A DNA stretch of 29,934 nt from NCBI GenBank assembly GCA_944372315.1, contig CALVYX010000087.1, positions 1 to 29,934 on the forward strand, written 5' to 3'. The number at the start of each line of letters is the position of its first letter. Position 1 is the first letter of the stretch. The notes under the pieces were generated by a model. The model was not told the DNA's origin. It searched no databases and saw only the letters and a list, made by a program, of their open reading frames with translations. The stretch is from an uncultured Bacilli bacterium. Its GTDB lineage: Bacteria > Bacillota_I > Bacilli_A > RF39 > UBA660. Shown here piece after piece: positions 6,695 through 14,444 of the stretch. The position numbers and the translations under genes are program-made.

Positions 6695-7945
6695 ATGGAA
6701 TTTGTTGTTTTAAATGAAGAAGAATATAGAAAATTTTATGATTCTAACAGTCAATCTTCTTTTATGCAATCAGTAGAATTGGGCCATTTAAAAAAAGAGT
6801 ATGGTGATATTGTTCATCTGGTAGGAATAAAAAAAAATAAAAAGGTTGTAGCAGCATCGCTTCTTTTAGAATCGAAAACTATTTTAAATAAATCAATGTT
6901 TTATGCTCCACGTGGGTTAATTGTAGATTATCATGATTTTGATTTATTAAGTTTTTTTGTTACTGAATTAAAAAAATATATTAAAAATCATCATGGATTT
7001 ACTTTAACAATTGATCCGAATGTTATTTATCGTAAGCGCAGTAGTGATGGAGATATATTAGGTAATGGGGATGATTTATCTGTAAATAATTTAAAAAAAT
7101 TAGGTTTTAAACATTTTGGATTTAATACTTATTTGGAAACAAGACAAGCTAGATGGGCATATTTACTAGAATTAGATGAAGATTATGAAACTAAGAAGAG
7201 TAAATTTTCTAAAAGTACTAGAAAAAATATAGAATCTACTTATAAAAAAGGACTGCAAGTAAGAGTAGGGCATATTGATGATTTAAATGTCATGACCGAA
7301 ATATTTGAAATTACCGCAAAAAGAAAAGATTTCTTTTATCGAAGCTTAGATTACTATAAAAAAATGTATAAAAATATGAAAGATTTAATGACTATTTATA
7401 TAGCATATTTAAACCCTGATGTTTATTTAGAACACACTAAAAAGTTACTAGAAGATGAAAAAGTAAAAAATAAAGAAATCACTTTAAAATTTGATAAAGA
7501 TAATGTTGGAAATAAATTAAGAAATCAGAAAAAAACTTCTGATGCTCTTATTGAAAAGTATGAAAAAGAATTAAAACGTGCAGAAAAATTTAAAGAAGAG
7601 AATCCTAAAGGAAAAGATATTGGATGTTTATTATCCATTCGTTCTGGCAATGAATATTTAACTCTATCTAGTGGAGTTCTAGTGGATTATAAGGATTTTA
7701 CTCCTAAATATCAGATGTATGAAAAACATATTGAGGATGCTTATAAAGAAGGATTTAAGTATTGTAATTTTTATGGTATTACAGGTGATTTTGATCCAAA
7801 AAATAAGTATTATGGTGTTTATGAATTTAAAAAAGGCTTTGGTGGTAATGTAATTGAATATATAGGGGAGTTTGAATTAGAAGTATCTTCTTTCAATAAA
7901 GTTTATAAATTGTTAAGAAAAATAAAAGGATTGTTCAAAAGATAA
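6695..7945 (+). CDS. FemAB/FemX-family peptidoglycan interpeptide-bridge aminoacyltransferase
   Basis: The 416-aa product has the Fem layout: two GNAT-like halves separated by a long charged coiled coil (about 245-305). Recognisable parts are an N-terminal SSFMQSVELG (21-30), YAPRGLIVDY (70-79), TLTIDPNV (103-110) and, after the coiled coil, a C-terminal half ending with YEFKKGFGG and EFELEV. Fem enzymes use aminoacyl-tRNA to add the first or later residues of the peptide cross-bridge onto lipid II at the cytoplasmic face. Which amino acid is added cannot be told from sequence. It lies upstream of the convergent ponA operon but is transcribed with nth or from its own unseen promoter. A very strong terminator overlaps its last codons. 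Confidence 0.9.
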   Translation: MEFVVLNEEEYRKFYDSNSQSSFMQSVELGHLKKEYGDIVHLVGIKKNKKVVAASLLLESKTILNKSMFYAPRGLIVDYHDFDLLSFFVTELKKYIKNHHGFTLTIDPNVIYRKRSSDGDILGNGDDLSVNNLKKLGFKHFGFNTYLETRQARWAYLLELDEDYETKKSKFSKSTRKNIESTYKKGLQVRVGHIDDLNVMTEIFEITAKRKDFFYRSLDYYKKMYKNMKDLMTIYIAYLNPDVYLEHTKKLLEDEKVKNKEITLKFDKDNVGNKLRNQKKTSDALIEKYEKELKRAEKFKEENPKGKDIGCLLSIRSGNEYLTLSSGVLVDYKDFTPKYQMYEKHIEDAYKEGFKYCNFYGITGDFDPKNKYYGVYEFKKGFGGNVIEYIGEFELEVSSFNKVYKLLRKIKGLFKR

Positions 7946-7957
7946 CAATCCTTTTTT
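7924..7957 (+). terminator. Terminator overlapping the femX-like stop codon
   Basis: AAAAGGATTGTT (7924-7935) and AACAATCCTTTT (7944-7955) form a 12-bp stem with an 8-nt loop, and T continues to 7957. The stop codon (7943-7945) lies in the loop and right arm. Confidence 0.9.
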
Positions 7958-7985
7958 GTATTTAAATGATATTTCTTCATATATT
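7956..7985 (+). promoter_or_regulatory. Possible promoter of the ZIP gene
   Basis: TTGTAT (7956-7961), an 18-bp spacer and TATATT (7980-7985) lie just past the femX terminator and 18 nt before the ZIP start. Weak match in very AT-rich DNA. Confidence 0.35.
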
Positions 7986-8002
7986 TAAATAGGTGATAAT
8001 AT

Positions 8003-8767
8003 ATGAGTAATATTGAATATAGCTTTTTAATTACATCGATGGCTGGATTATCTACAATGTTAGGTGCTATTTTAATCTTTTTTAAAGTTAAGAATAATGA
8101 AAAAATAATATGTGCATCTCTTGCGTTTGCTGCAGGAGTAATGTTAACGATTAGTTTTACCGACCTTATTCCTAGTTCTATTAGTGGATTTTTAAATATT
8201 TATTATTTAATTCCAGCTATTTTATTATCGTTAATTTTTATTGTTTTAGGAATAGCAGTATCTATGTTGATTAATAAATATATTCCTGATATTAATTTTT
8301 CCAATAAAATAAATGATAAGGGCTTGTTTAAAGTAGGAATTATTTCCATGATAGCAATTATTTTACATAATGTACCAGAAGGAATCGCTACTTTTATGAC
8401 TTCTACTAAAGATATACAATTAGGTTTATCCCTAGCTTTAGCGATAACGCTACATAATATTCCAGAAGGAATAAGCATTTCTGTTCCTATTTATTACAGT
8501 ACTAAAAGTAAATTTAAATCTTTATTATTTACTTTTATATCTGGTATTTCAGAACCAATTGGAGCTATAATAGCTTATTTATTTTTAGCACCTTATATGA
8601 ACGAATTTGTAATGAGTATTTTATTTGCCATTATAGCAGGAATTATGATATCGATAGCTATTTATGAGTTATTACCAGCTTCATTAAAATATAACGATAT
8701 ATCAAGAACTACTAAATATTTTTTTATAGGTTCTATATTTATGATAATATGTCATTTTTTTATGTAA
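8003..8767 (+). CDS. ZIP-family divalent metal transporter (ZupT/GufA-like)
   Basis: The 254-aa integral membrane protein has about eight hydrophobic segments. The two ZIP signature helices are present: HNVPEGIATF (122-131) and HNIPEGISIS (151-160), whose His, Asn and Glu residues form the binuclear metal site, followed by SEPIGA (183-188). ZIP proteins bring Zn2+ and often Fe2+, Mn2+ or Co2+ into the cytoplasm; the actual metal is not deducible here. The start ATG follows AGGTGAT. It is convergent with ponA, and the two genes share the hairpin at 8766-8798. No Fur- or Zur-like operator was recognised. Confidence 0.93.
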   Translation: MSNIEYSFLITSMAGLSTMLGAILIFFKVKNNEKIICASLAFAAGVMLTISFTDLIPSSISGFLNIYYLIPAILLSLIFIVLGIAVSMLINKYIPDINFSNKINDKGLFKVGIISMIAIILHNVPEGIATFMTSTKDIQLGLSLALAITLHNIPEGISISVPIYYSTKSKFKSLLFTFISGISEPIGAIIAYLFLAPYMNEFVMSILFAIIAGIMISIAIYELLPASLKYNDISRTTKYFFIGSIFMIICHFFM

Positions 8768-8798
8768 AAAAAACGATAGAGTAAATTACTCTATCGTT
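8766..8798 (-). terminator. Terminator of the recU-ponA operon
   Basis: A near-perfect palindrome: AACGATAGAGTAA (8772-8784), one central base, TTACTCTATCGTT (8786-8798). Read on the minus strand it is followed by eight U (A-run 8766-8773), so it mainly serves ponA, whose stop codon lies inside it. On the plus strand the T tract is poor, but it may still help stop ZIP transcription. Confidence 0.9.
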
Positions 8799-11629
8799 AC
8801 TTTTCTAGATATAGTTGCGACATCTTCAGAATCATAAGTAATTCTATAAGTAATAGTATAAACTTCTTTGGTATTCGTCGTTATGTTTCCAACAGTATCA
8901 CCATTAGAATTTTTTATTGATATGATAGCTCTAAAGTCATCCAAAGCTTCACCATTTTTATACAATCGGATGTCACTAGATGATGGATTTTTATCCCAAC
9001 TATCTATGTCACTTCCGATAGCATAGGTTCTAGCATTTGGTACTAAGAATTCAGCTGTATATGCAGCTCCTTCATCTAGAGTGAAAGTAGCACCACTACT
9101 GTCCATTCCACTATAATCTTCAAATGATGTTACTACTTTATAAGTTCCAAATGGGTCATCTTCATCAGAAATAATGAAATAATTATCTTCTGTAAATCCT
9201 AAATAACTACCATCTTTATATATTTTATATCCAAAGTTACCATATTCATCTTTAGCATTTGTTTTATTAGCTTTAGACCAAGTCATGTTAACGGTTAAAG
9301 TAGTAGGGTTATATGTTACTGATAAATTAGTAACATTTTTTAATTTAGAGTATTTTGTAGAAACTTCTGTTGGTTCAGTTCCAGCTTTAAAGTATTCATA
9401 GGTAATCATGTCTTGAGGAGTATCATCACTAGGTAATGCAGCTGGATTAGAGCCAAGTTCTACAGCTGAATAAACAACGCTACTAGGAACTTTAAAGTCT
9501 TGATAATTTTTATTAAATACGATATTACCCACAGCTTTAAATAAACGAGCTCTTTCATTAACTGCTTCTAATTGTGGTAAATTATATGTTGCATCTAGTT
9601 CTGGATATCCATACCATACACCAATAGAATATTCCGGATCGTATCCAACAATCCAAGCATCGCTTACAATGTTGTTAGGCAAACCTTTGTCATTGATTAA
9701 ATCTTCTGGATAGTTAGTAGTACCAGTTTTAGCGGCAACATTAACACCTTCGATTCTAGCACCACTACTTAAACCTGAAGTAACAGCGGCTTTTAAACAT
9801 TCAGTAATCATAAATGCTGTTGAATCACTCATAGCTTCTACAGCTTCTGGTTTATATTCATCCTCTTCACCAGTATTTCTAAATACAACTTTATTTACTG
9901 TATAAGGTTCGTAATATGTTCCACCATTAGAGAAAGCAGCGTAAGCAGCGGCCATTTCTAAGGCGTTAGAACCAGTAAATGCTCCGATAGAATGTGCTTC
10001 ATGAATATTACCATATTTATCTATTTCAGGAGTAATACCCAAATTAGTAACAAATTCAGTTATTTTTTTGTTATCTACTTGTTGGAATGCTTGTAGAGCA
10101 GGGACGTTTCTAGATAGAGCTAAGGCACGTCTTAAAGTCATCCATCCCATATAAGTACGGTCAGAGTTTCTTATTGGCTGACCAGAAGAATAATAATATT
10201 CTTTATCTTCGAACATTGTATAAGTAGACCAGTTATTATATTCCATACCTGGAGCATAATCAAACAATGGTTTAGCGGTTGATCCAATTTGCCTTTTAAT
10301 TCCACTAGCATAATTTAAAGTAAGAGCATCAGTTTTATTTCTTCCATTACCTATAGCTACAATTTTACCGGTATCAACATCAATTACAGCAACACCTGCT
10401 TGAACTACATTATCAACCCAAGAATAAGAAGTTCCGTTAAATATTGCATCCATACCAGCTTGTTTCGTAGTATCCATATTAGTATAAATTAGCATAGGAG
10501 TATTATATGGATTAACACCATATCTATCTTGAATTTCATCTACTACTTGGTCAATGTATGATTGATAAGCATTACTCCTTCCACTATTTGCAATTAATAG
10601 ACTAGTAACCGGAATGGAATTAGCCATATCTCTTTCTTCAGGAGTTATATAACCATGAGTAACCATTAAGTTAAGAACTGCTTTTCTTCTCTCAGTAGCT
10701 TTCTCAGGATTTTTAAATGGGTCATACGTATTTGGTGATTGGAATAATCCAGCAAGTAGTGCAGACTCTGAAAGATTTAACTGGCTAGCTGATTTTCCAA
10801 AGTAGGTTTGAGCAGCTTGCTCAACACCATAAGCACCAGACCCCATATAATGAATATTTACATAAAATTCTATTATTTCTTGTTTACTGTAAGTTTTTTC
10901 TAATTTGAATACAGCAAGGTATATATCAGTAAACTTACGAACAATTCCTTCAAAACCAGAATCTAATTTTGCATCAGTGAAACTATTTTTTACAACTTGC
11001 ATTGAAAGAGTAGAAGCACCACCAGCACTACTATTTCCTGCCACTTGACCTAGGGATGCTTTTAAGAATCTTGCTGCATCAAATCCGTTATGTTGAAAAA
11101 ATCTAGAATCCTCTGTTGCAATTAGGGCATCAATAAAGGATTGACTTAATTTATCATAACTAATTTCTTCTCTTTTTTCTGTTCCAAGTTCACTAAAAAC
11201 GTTATTATTCATATCATAAAGAATTGTTGACTCAGAACGTTCTAGTTTTGACACATCAAATTCAGGAGCTTTACTTACTACATAGAAGAAGAATACTCCA
11301 GCTAGAACGCATCCAGCAATACATAAAATTAAGAAAATAATCAATAAAATGTTTACTAGTAATCTAGTTTTCTTCTTATTACGTAATTTTTTAAATAAAT
11401 TAGATAGGAATAAAATTAAGATAATACCTACAATCATGATAATTGTAAATACTACACCGATAAATTTTAACAGTACAATTAATAAAATTAAACCAATAAT
11501 TATATAAATGATACTATTTTTATCAAATTTATTTATATCAAAAGATTTACTGCTTTTAGATGTAGTTTTTGAACGAGTTTTTTTGTTGGTATATTTTATT
11601 CCCGACTTATTATTCTTATTTGTTTTCAT
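8786..11629 (-). CDS. ponA: Class A penicillin-binding protein (bifunctional PBP1)
   Basis: Start chosen at ATG 11629 (GGAGGT 5-6 nt upstream) rather than in-frame ATGs at 11653 and 11641, giving 947 aa. Residues here follow that start. A basic Lys/Ser/Thr-rich cytoplasmic tail precedes three hydrophobic segments (about 40-55, 58-80 and 92-118), where one is usual. The GT51 glycosyltransferase domain has ATEDSRFFQHNG (171-182, catalytic Glu) and GGASTLSMQVVKN. The transpeptidase domain has GSTAK (449-453, active Ser), SRN (506-508) and KTGTT (635-639). The last 200 residues hold an Fn3-like beta domain and a further beta-rich tail. It polymerises and cross-links peptidoglycan. It overlaps the end of recU by 14 nt, as part of the recU-ponA operon known from Bacillus. 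Confidence 0.96.
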   Translation of the reverse strand: MKTNKNNKSGIKYTNKKTRSKTTSKSSKSFDINKFDKNSIIYIIIGLILLIVLLKFIGVVFTIIMIVGIILILFLSNLFKKLRNKKKTRLLVNILLIIFLILCIAGCVLAGVFFFYVVSKAPEFDVSKLERSESTILYDMNNNVFSELGTEKREEISYDKLSQSFIDALIATEDSRFFQHNGFDAARFLKASLGQVAGNSSAGGASTLSMQVVKNSFTDAKLDSGFEGIVRKFTDIYLAVFKLEKTYSKQEIIEFYVNIHYMGSGAYGVEQAAQTYFGKSASQLNLSESALLAGLFQSPNTYDPFKNPEKATERRKAVLNLMVTHGYITPEERDMANSIPVTSLLIANSGRSNAYQSYIDQVVDEIQDRYGVNPYNTPMLIYTNMDTTKQAGMDAIFNGTSYSWVDNVVQAGVAVIDVDTGKIVAIGNGRNKTDALTLNYASGIKRQIGSTAKPLFDYAPGMEYNNWSTYTMFEDKEYYYSSGQPIRNSDRTYMGWMTLRRALALSRNVPALQAFQQVDNKKITEFVTNLGITPEIDKYGNIHEAHSIGAFTGSNALEMAAAYAAFSNGGTYYEPYTVNKVVFRNTGEEDEYKPEAVEAMSDSTAFMITECLKAAVTSGLSSGARIEGVNVAAKTGTTNYPEDLINDKGLPNNIVSDAWIVGYDPEYSIGVWYGYPELDATYNLPQLEAVNERARLFKAVGNIVFNKNYQDFKVPSSVVYSAVELGSNPAALPSDDTPQDMITYEYFKAGTEPTEVSTKYSKLKNVTNLSVTYNPTTLTVNMTWSKANKTNAKDEYGNFGYKIYKDGSYLGFTEDNYFIISDEDDPFGTYKVVTSFEDYSGMDSSGATFTLDEGAAYTAEFLVPNARTYAIGSDIDSWDKNPSSSDIRLYKNGEALDDFRAIISIKNSNGDTVGNITTNTKEVYTITYRITYDSEDVATISRKVTIE

Positions 11630-12191
11630 TTTTACCTCCATATAATAGATCAATTATTTTTAAATAATCGATTCTAGGCGAATATTTTTCTTCAATTAAA
11701 TATGCATTTTTGTTAAAAAAATCTAATGGAATAGATTTTCTATCATTATTAGTTATAAAATGGATTAAATCTTCTCCTAATAATAGAAATGTTTTATTTA
11801 ATTTATTAAATCTAACAATAACAAAAGCTATACCATTATTATTAACAATATTTTTTATATGATTGATTTGGTGTTTATGAATATTTTTTAAGGGGAAAGA
11901 AGTTTTTGATTCCGTTTCTTTTGCTTCGAAATCTATATATTTACCTTTATATAATCCATTATAATCAGTAGTAGATGGTTCTTTAAAATAAGCTTCTTTA
12001 ATGATAGCATTATTTCTAGAAAACTCTACTTTTGTTATTTGAATGGGGGTAGGTTTTTTATAGATAAAAGCAATGTTGTTATCAATATAATATCTATTAG
12101 TAATATTAATATCTTCTTCTAAATTCATACCCCTATTATCATAAGTGATATTCTTAGTTGTATTTAATTTTATTCCACTAGGGTATTTCAT
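11616..12191 (-). CDS. recU: Holliday junction resolvase RecU
   Basis: The 191-aa product carries the RecU signatures in order: NRGMNLEEDI (19-28), the PTPIQITKVEF strand, EAYFKEPSTTDYNG with a catalytic Asp, GKYIDFEAKET with catalytic Glu and Lys, then SFPLKNIHKHQINH. RecU cleaves four-way junctions in recombination and chromosome segregation. An AGGTGG ribosome-binding site precedes ATG 12191. It is the first gene of the recU-ponA operon and overlaps ponA by 14 nt. A TATAAT on the minus strand (12209-12214) about 18 nt upstream is the likely -10 element; no good -35 was found. Confidence 0.96.
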   Translation of the reverse strand: MKYPSGIKLNTTKNITYDNRGMNLEEDINITNRYYIDNNIAFIYKKPTPIQITKVEFSRNNAIIKEAYFKEPSTTDYNGLYKGKYIDFEAKETESKTSFPLKNIHKHQINHIKNIVNNNGIAFVIVRFNKLNKTFLLLGEDLIHFITNNDRKSIPLDFFNKNAYLIEEKYSPRIDYLKIIDLLYGGKNENK

Positions 12192-12208
12192 AAAACCACC
12201 TATATTAA

Positions 12209-12214
12209 ATTATA
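12209..12214 (-). promoter_or_regulatory. Likely -10 element of the recU-ponA promoter
   Basis: On the minus strand this reads TATAAT, about 18 nt before the recU start. The -35 region at the right distance is A-rich and does not match TTGACA, so the assignment rests on the -10 alone. Confidence 0.4.
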
Positions 12215-12347
12215 CTATATATTCCTATTTTTTTCTATATTTTTTATCATTTTGTAAAAGAGTTCAAAAATGACATTTTTTATCTAGTTTTGTCGAAATT
12301 AAGGCAAGAAGAATTAATTTATTATATATTTATTCAAGGAGGATATT

Positions 12348-12455
12348 ATGATAAGAGAAAACGTAATAGATGTTATGAATAGAATTAGTGAAAATGTGAT
12401 GATTTCTAGATTGATTTATCGAAATAGAGTAACTAAAAGAGGATATAAGAAATAA
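12348..12455 (+). CDS. Small basic protein of 35 aa, function unknown
   Basis: ATG at 12348 follows an excellent AAGGAGG site (12337-12343, 5 nt spacing). The frame runs 35 codons to TAA and reads MIRENVIDVMNRISENVMIS followed by RLIYRNRVTKRGYKK. The N-terminal half looks like an amphipathic helix and the C-terminal half is strongly basic. No family is recognised. It fills the otherwise empty 317 bp between divergent recU and gpsB, and gpsB has its own promoter just after the stop. The ribosome-binding site is the main support; a chance frame of this size is possible. Confidence 0.5.
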   Translation: MIRENVIDVMNRISENVMISRLIYRNRVTKRGYKK

Positions 12456-12465
12456 AGAGTATTGG

Positions 12466-12494
12466 TTGACAAAATATACAAATTTTGTGATAAT
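12466..12494 (+). promoter_or_regulatory. Sigma-A promoter of gpsB (and probably rnpB)
   Basis: TTGACA (12466-12471), 17-bp spacer, GATAAT (12489-12494) preceded by TGT, an extended -10. It begins 10 nt after the stop of the 35-codon gene. Confidence 0.8.
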
Positions 12495-12520
12495 ATAAAA
12501 GTAAGGGATTGGTGAAATTT

Positions 12521-12850
12521 ATGTATCAAAATAAGATAACCTTAACTCCACAGGATATACTAGAAAAAGAATTTAAAATAGATACTAGAGGGTATAGACT
12601 AAAAGAAGTAGATCAATTTCTAGATGTCGTTATTGGAGATTATGAACAATTCATTGAACTTTTAAAAGATAGTGAGAAAGAAAAAGAGTCATTACTTGAA
12701 GAAATTATGAAATTAAAACAAGAAATTCGTAATTTAAAAATGAGTATTGAGATTGCTAAGAGCAGTGATAGTAAAGAAGTTACTAATGTAGATGTTATTA
12801 GAAGATTATCACAACTTGAAAAAATAGTATACGGAAAAGAAGAAGAATAG
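12521..12850 (+). CDS. gpsB: Cell-division regulator GpsB (DivIVA family)
   Basis: Start chosen at ATG 12521 with GGTGA 5 nt upstream; an in-frame TTG at 12509 has poor spacing from any ribosome-binding site. The 109-aa product has the GpsB N-terminal domain (LTPQDILEKEFKIDTRGYRLKEVDQFLD, about residues 8-35), a central coiled coil and the C-terminal hexamerising segment ending DVIRRLSQLEKIVYG. GpsB binds the tails of class A PBPs and helps shuttle them between septum and side wall; its likely partner PonA is encoded nearby on the other strand. The stop codon is also the first three bases of the rnpB P1 helix. Confidence 0.93.
   Translation: MYQNKITLTPQDILEKEFKIDTRGYRLKEVDQFLDVVIGDYEQFIELLKDSEKEKESLLEEIMKLKQEIRNLKMSIEIAKSSDSKEVTNVDVIRRLSQLEKIVYGKEEE
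12806..12833 (+). promoter_or_regulatory. Possible rnpB promoter inside the gpsB coding region
   Basis: TTATCA (12806-12811), 16-bp spacer, TATACG (12828-12833). It would start transcription near 12840, a few bases before the P1 helix of RNase P RNA. Without it, rnpB must be processed from the gpsB transcript. The match is modest. Confidence 0.3.
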
Positions 12851-13195
12851 TACTTTGACAAACGCTATATAGCAATATATAGAGGAAAGTCCATGCTCGC
12901 AAGAACTGAGATGTTCTTAGTGTTCGTGCTAAGGGAAAAAATAACCTTAGGTAGAAATTTCTAACGGAGATGAAATAATCTAAGTCAAATTGATATGATT
13001 AGAGTAGTCGTAAAGTGCCATAGTGACGAATATTCTAGAAATAGATGAAGTGGAACGCGGTAAACCCCACGAGCGAGAAACCCAAATTTGGTAGGGGAGC
13101 TTTAACGAAGGAATCAAACGGAGTTAAGGACCAGTAATGGTAGATAAATGTTTGTCGCCTAGTAATAGGAACAGAACATGGCTTATAAAGTACTA
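12848..13195 (+). ncRNA. rnpB: RNase P RNA, Bacillus type (class B)
   Basis: The conserved core matches B. subtilis rnpB in order: GAGGAAAGTCCATGCTCGC (12883-12900), GAGATG...TAGTGTTCGTGC, AAAGTGCCATAGTGACGAA, GTGGAACGCGGTAAACCCC, GCGAGAAACCCAAATTTGG with TAGGGGA, and ACATGGCTTA near the end. The P1 helix pairs TAGTACTTT (12848-12856) with AAAGTACTA (13187-13195), fixing both ends. The RNA is the catalytic subunit that trims tRNA 5' leaders. The first bases of P1 are the gpsB stop codon. A T-run follows from 13194. gpsB-rnpB adjacency is also found in B. subtilis. Confidence 0.96.
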
Positions 13196-13221
13196 TTTTT
13201 TTCAATTAAAGAGGTGTTGTC

Positions 13222-13713
13222 TTGAAAGATTTAGGAGAGTATTTAAAAGAACAAAGAGAGTCTAATAGTGTAGGATTAGAGGAAGCATCTGAAGATTTAG
13301 ATATTTCAAAAGATGACTTAGAAAATATTGAAGAAGGTAATATAAGAGCGTTTAAAGATGTTCTTAGTTTAAAAACAAAAATAAAAGCTTATGCTAAATA
13401 TCTTGGACTTGATCCAGAGAAAGTAGCAGATGAATTTAATGATTTTATGTTTGAGCATACTTCTAAAATTTCTCTATCAGATATTTTAGAAGCTGAAAAA
13501 AAGGCTAATGAAGAAGCTAAAAAAACTATTCATTCCCCTTATACAAAAATAAGAAAGAAAAAGTTTAATGTAAAAGGTTTATTAATTTTTATAGGAGCTT
13601 TATCAATAGTGATTATCTTATTATTGATATTAATGAAATTATTCGAACCAAAAGAACCAATAATAAATCAAGAATTAAGTAGTGGAGGAGTTAATTATGA
13701 ATATACCTACTAA
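13222..13713 (+). CDS. rodZ: RodZ-like helix-turn-helix membrane protein (YmfM family)
   Basis: Start is TTG at 13222 with GAGGTG 8 nt upstream. The 163-aa product has an N-terminal Xre-like HTH of the RodZ type (about 1-70, LGEYLKEQRESN..GLEEAS..LDISKDDLENIEEGN), a linker with a basic juxtamembrane patch (KIRKKKFNVK, 109-118) and one transmembrane helix (about 117-140). Only about 20 residues lie outside, so the large external domain of E. coli RodZ is missing. RodZ links MreB to the elongation machinery in rod-shaped cells. It overlaps pgsA by 17 nt; B. subtilis has the same ymfM-pgsA order. Confidence 0.85.
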   Translation: MKDLGEYLKEQRESNSVGLEEASEDLDISKDDLENIEEGNIRAFKDVLSLKTKIKAYAKYLGLDPEKVADEFNDFMFEHTSKISLSDILEAEKKANEEAKKTIHSPYTKIRKKKFNVKGLLIFIGALSIVIILLLILMKLFEPKEPIINQELSSGGVNYEYTY

Positions 13714-14302
13714 ATTAACAATTTCAAGAATTGTTATGTCAATTTTAATTATTATCATTATGTTATTTCCATTTTATGCAGTAAATATTAATTTTCCGCA
13801 ATTTTATATCAGTGATATTTTAGTAGATTCTAGATATTTAATTGCAGGAGGATTGTTTATCATTGCTAGTTTAACTGATTTTTTAGATGGATATATTGCG
13901 AGGCGATATGGCCTTATTACGAATACTGGGAAAATGTTAGATGCTATAGCAGATAAAGTATTAGTAAATTCAGTATTAATTATTTTAGCAGCTAATGGAT
14001 TTATCAATGCTATTATTCCAGTAGTTATTGTTTTAAGAGATATTATTGTTAATGCAATTAAAATGGAAGCTGCAAGTCGTGGTAAAGTAGTAGCAGCAAT
14101 TGGTTCTGGTAAATTAAAAACAGCATCACTAATGGTAGGAACAGCACTTACTTTCTTTTATAATTTGCCATTTGAATTAATTAATATTAGAGTTGCAGAT
14201 TTCTTATTATACTTTGCAACAATTATGTCTATTATATCTATGATTGAATATTACAATATGAATAAAAAATTAATTTTAGATAAAAAAGATGAAAAAAATT
14301 AA
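13697..14302 (+). CDS. pgsA: CDP-diacylglycerol-glycerol-3-phosphate 3-phosphatidyltransferase
   Basis: Start chosen at ATG 13697 with GGAGG about 10 nt upstream; an in-frame GTG at 13682 lies inside that ribosome-binding site. The 201-aa membrane protein carries the CDP-alcohol phosphotransferase motif: D61..D64-G65-x2-A68-R69-x8-G78-x3-D82-x3-D86, binding the divalent metals and CDP group. The opening NIPTKLTISRI is typical of PgsA. It makes phosphatidylglycerophosphate, the first step to phosphatidylglycerol. It starts inside rodZ (17-nt overlap), so the two are coupled, and ends at a terminator. The cinA gene that separates pgsA and recA in B. subtilis is absent. Confidence 0.95.
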   Translation: MNIPTKLTISRIVMSILIIIIMLFPFYAVNINFPQFYISDILVDSRYLIAGGLFIIASLTDFLDGYIARRYGLITNTGKMLDAIADKVLVNSVLIILAANGFINAIIPVVIVLRDIIVNAIKMEAASRGKVVAAIGSGKLKTASLMVGTALTFFYNLPFELINIRVADFLLYFATIMSIISMIEYYNMNKKLILDKKDEKN

Positions 14303-14330
14303 AGATTTTTACAAACAAAATCTTTTTTTT
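14301..14330 (+). terminator. Terminator after pgsA
   Basis: AAAGATTTT (14301-14309), 7-nt loop, AAAATCTTT (14317-14325), then T to 14330. It overlaps the last base pairs of the pgsA stop. Confidence 0.85.
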
Positions 14331-14360
14331 ATGCCTAAAAATAAAGGAAAAAGTTAAAAT

Positions 14361-14374
14361 CAAACAATTGTTTG
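14361..14374. promoter_or_regulatory. LexA-like palindrome upstream of the recA promoter
   Basis: CAAACAATTGTTTG is a perfect 14-bp palindrome ending 8 bp before the recA -35. It fits the Firmicutes SOS-box consensus (CGAACRNRYGTTYC) at about 11 of 14 positions. In B. subtilis recA is LexA-controlled from a similar place. The outer G/C bases differ from the consensus. Confidence 0.5.
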
Positions 14375-14382
14375 AAAAACTC

Positions 14383-14411
14383 TTGCAATTCATAAAAAAA
14401 TAGTGTATGAT
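14383..14411 (+). promoter_or_regulatory. Sigma-A promoter of recA
   Basis: TTGCAA (14383-14388), 17-bp spacer, TATGAT (14406-14411). It lies between the LexA-like palindrome and recA. Confidence 0.7.
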
Positions 14412-14444
14412 TTAAATGTAGTAAAAATTATGGAGGTAATATAA

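Noticed and set aside
12509..12520. TTG at 12509 as the gpsB start
   Set aside because: The only purine-rich sequence upstream is too close, while ATG 12521 has GGTGA at good spacing and gives the normal GpsB N-terminus.
13187..13202. Intrinsic terminator after rnpB
   Set aside because: The T-run follows the 3' strand of P1, whose partner is more than 300 nt away, so there is no local hairpin of terminator type. How rnpB ends was left open.
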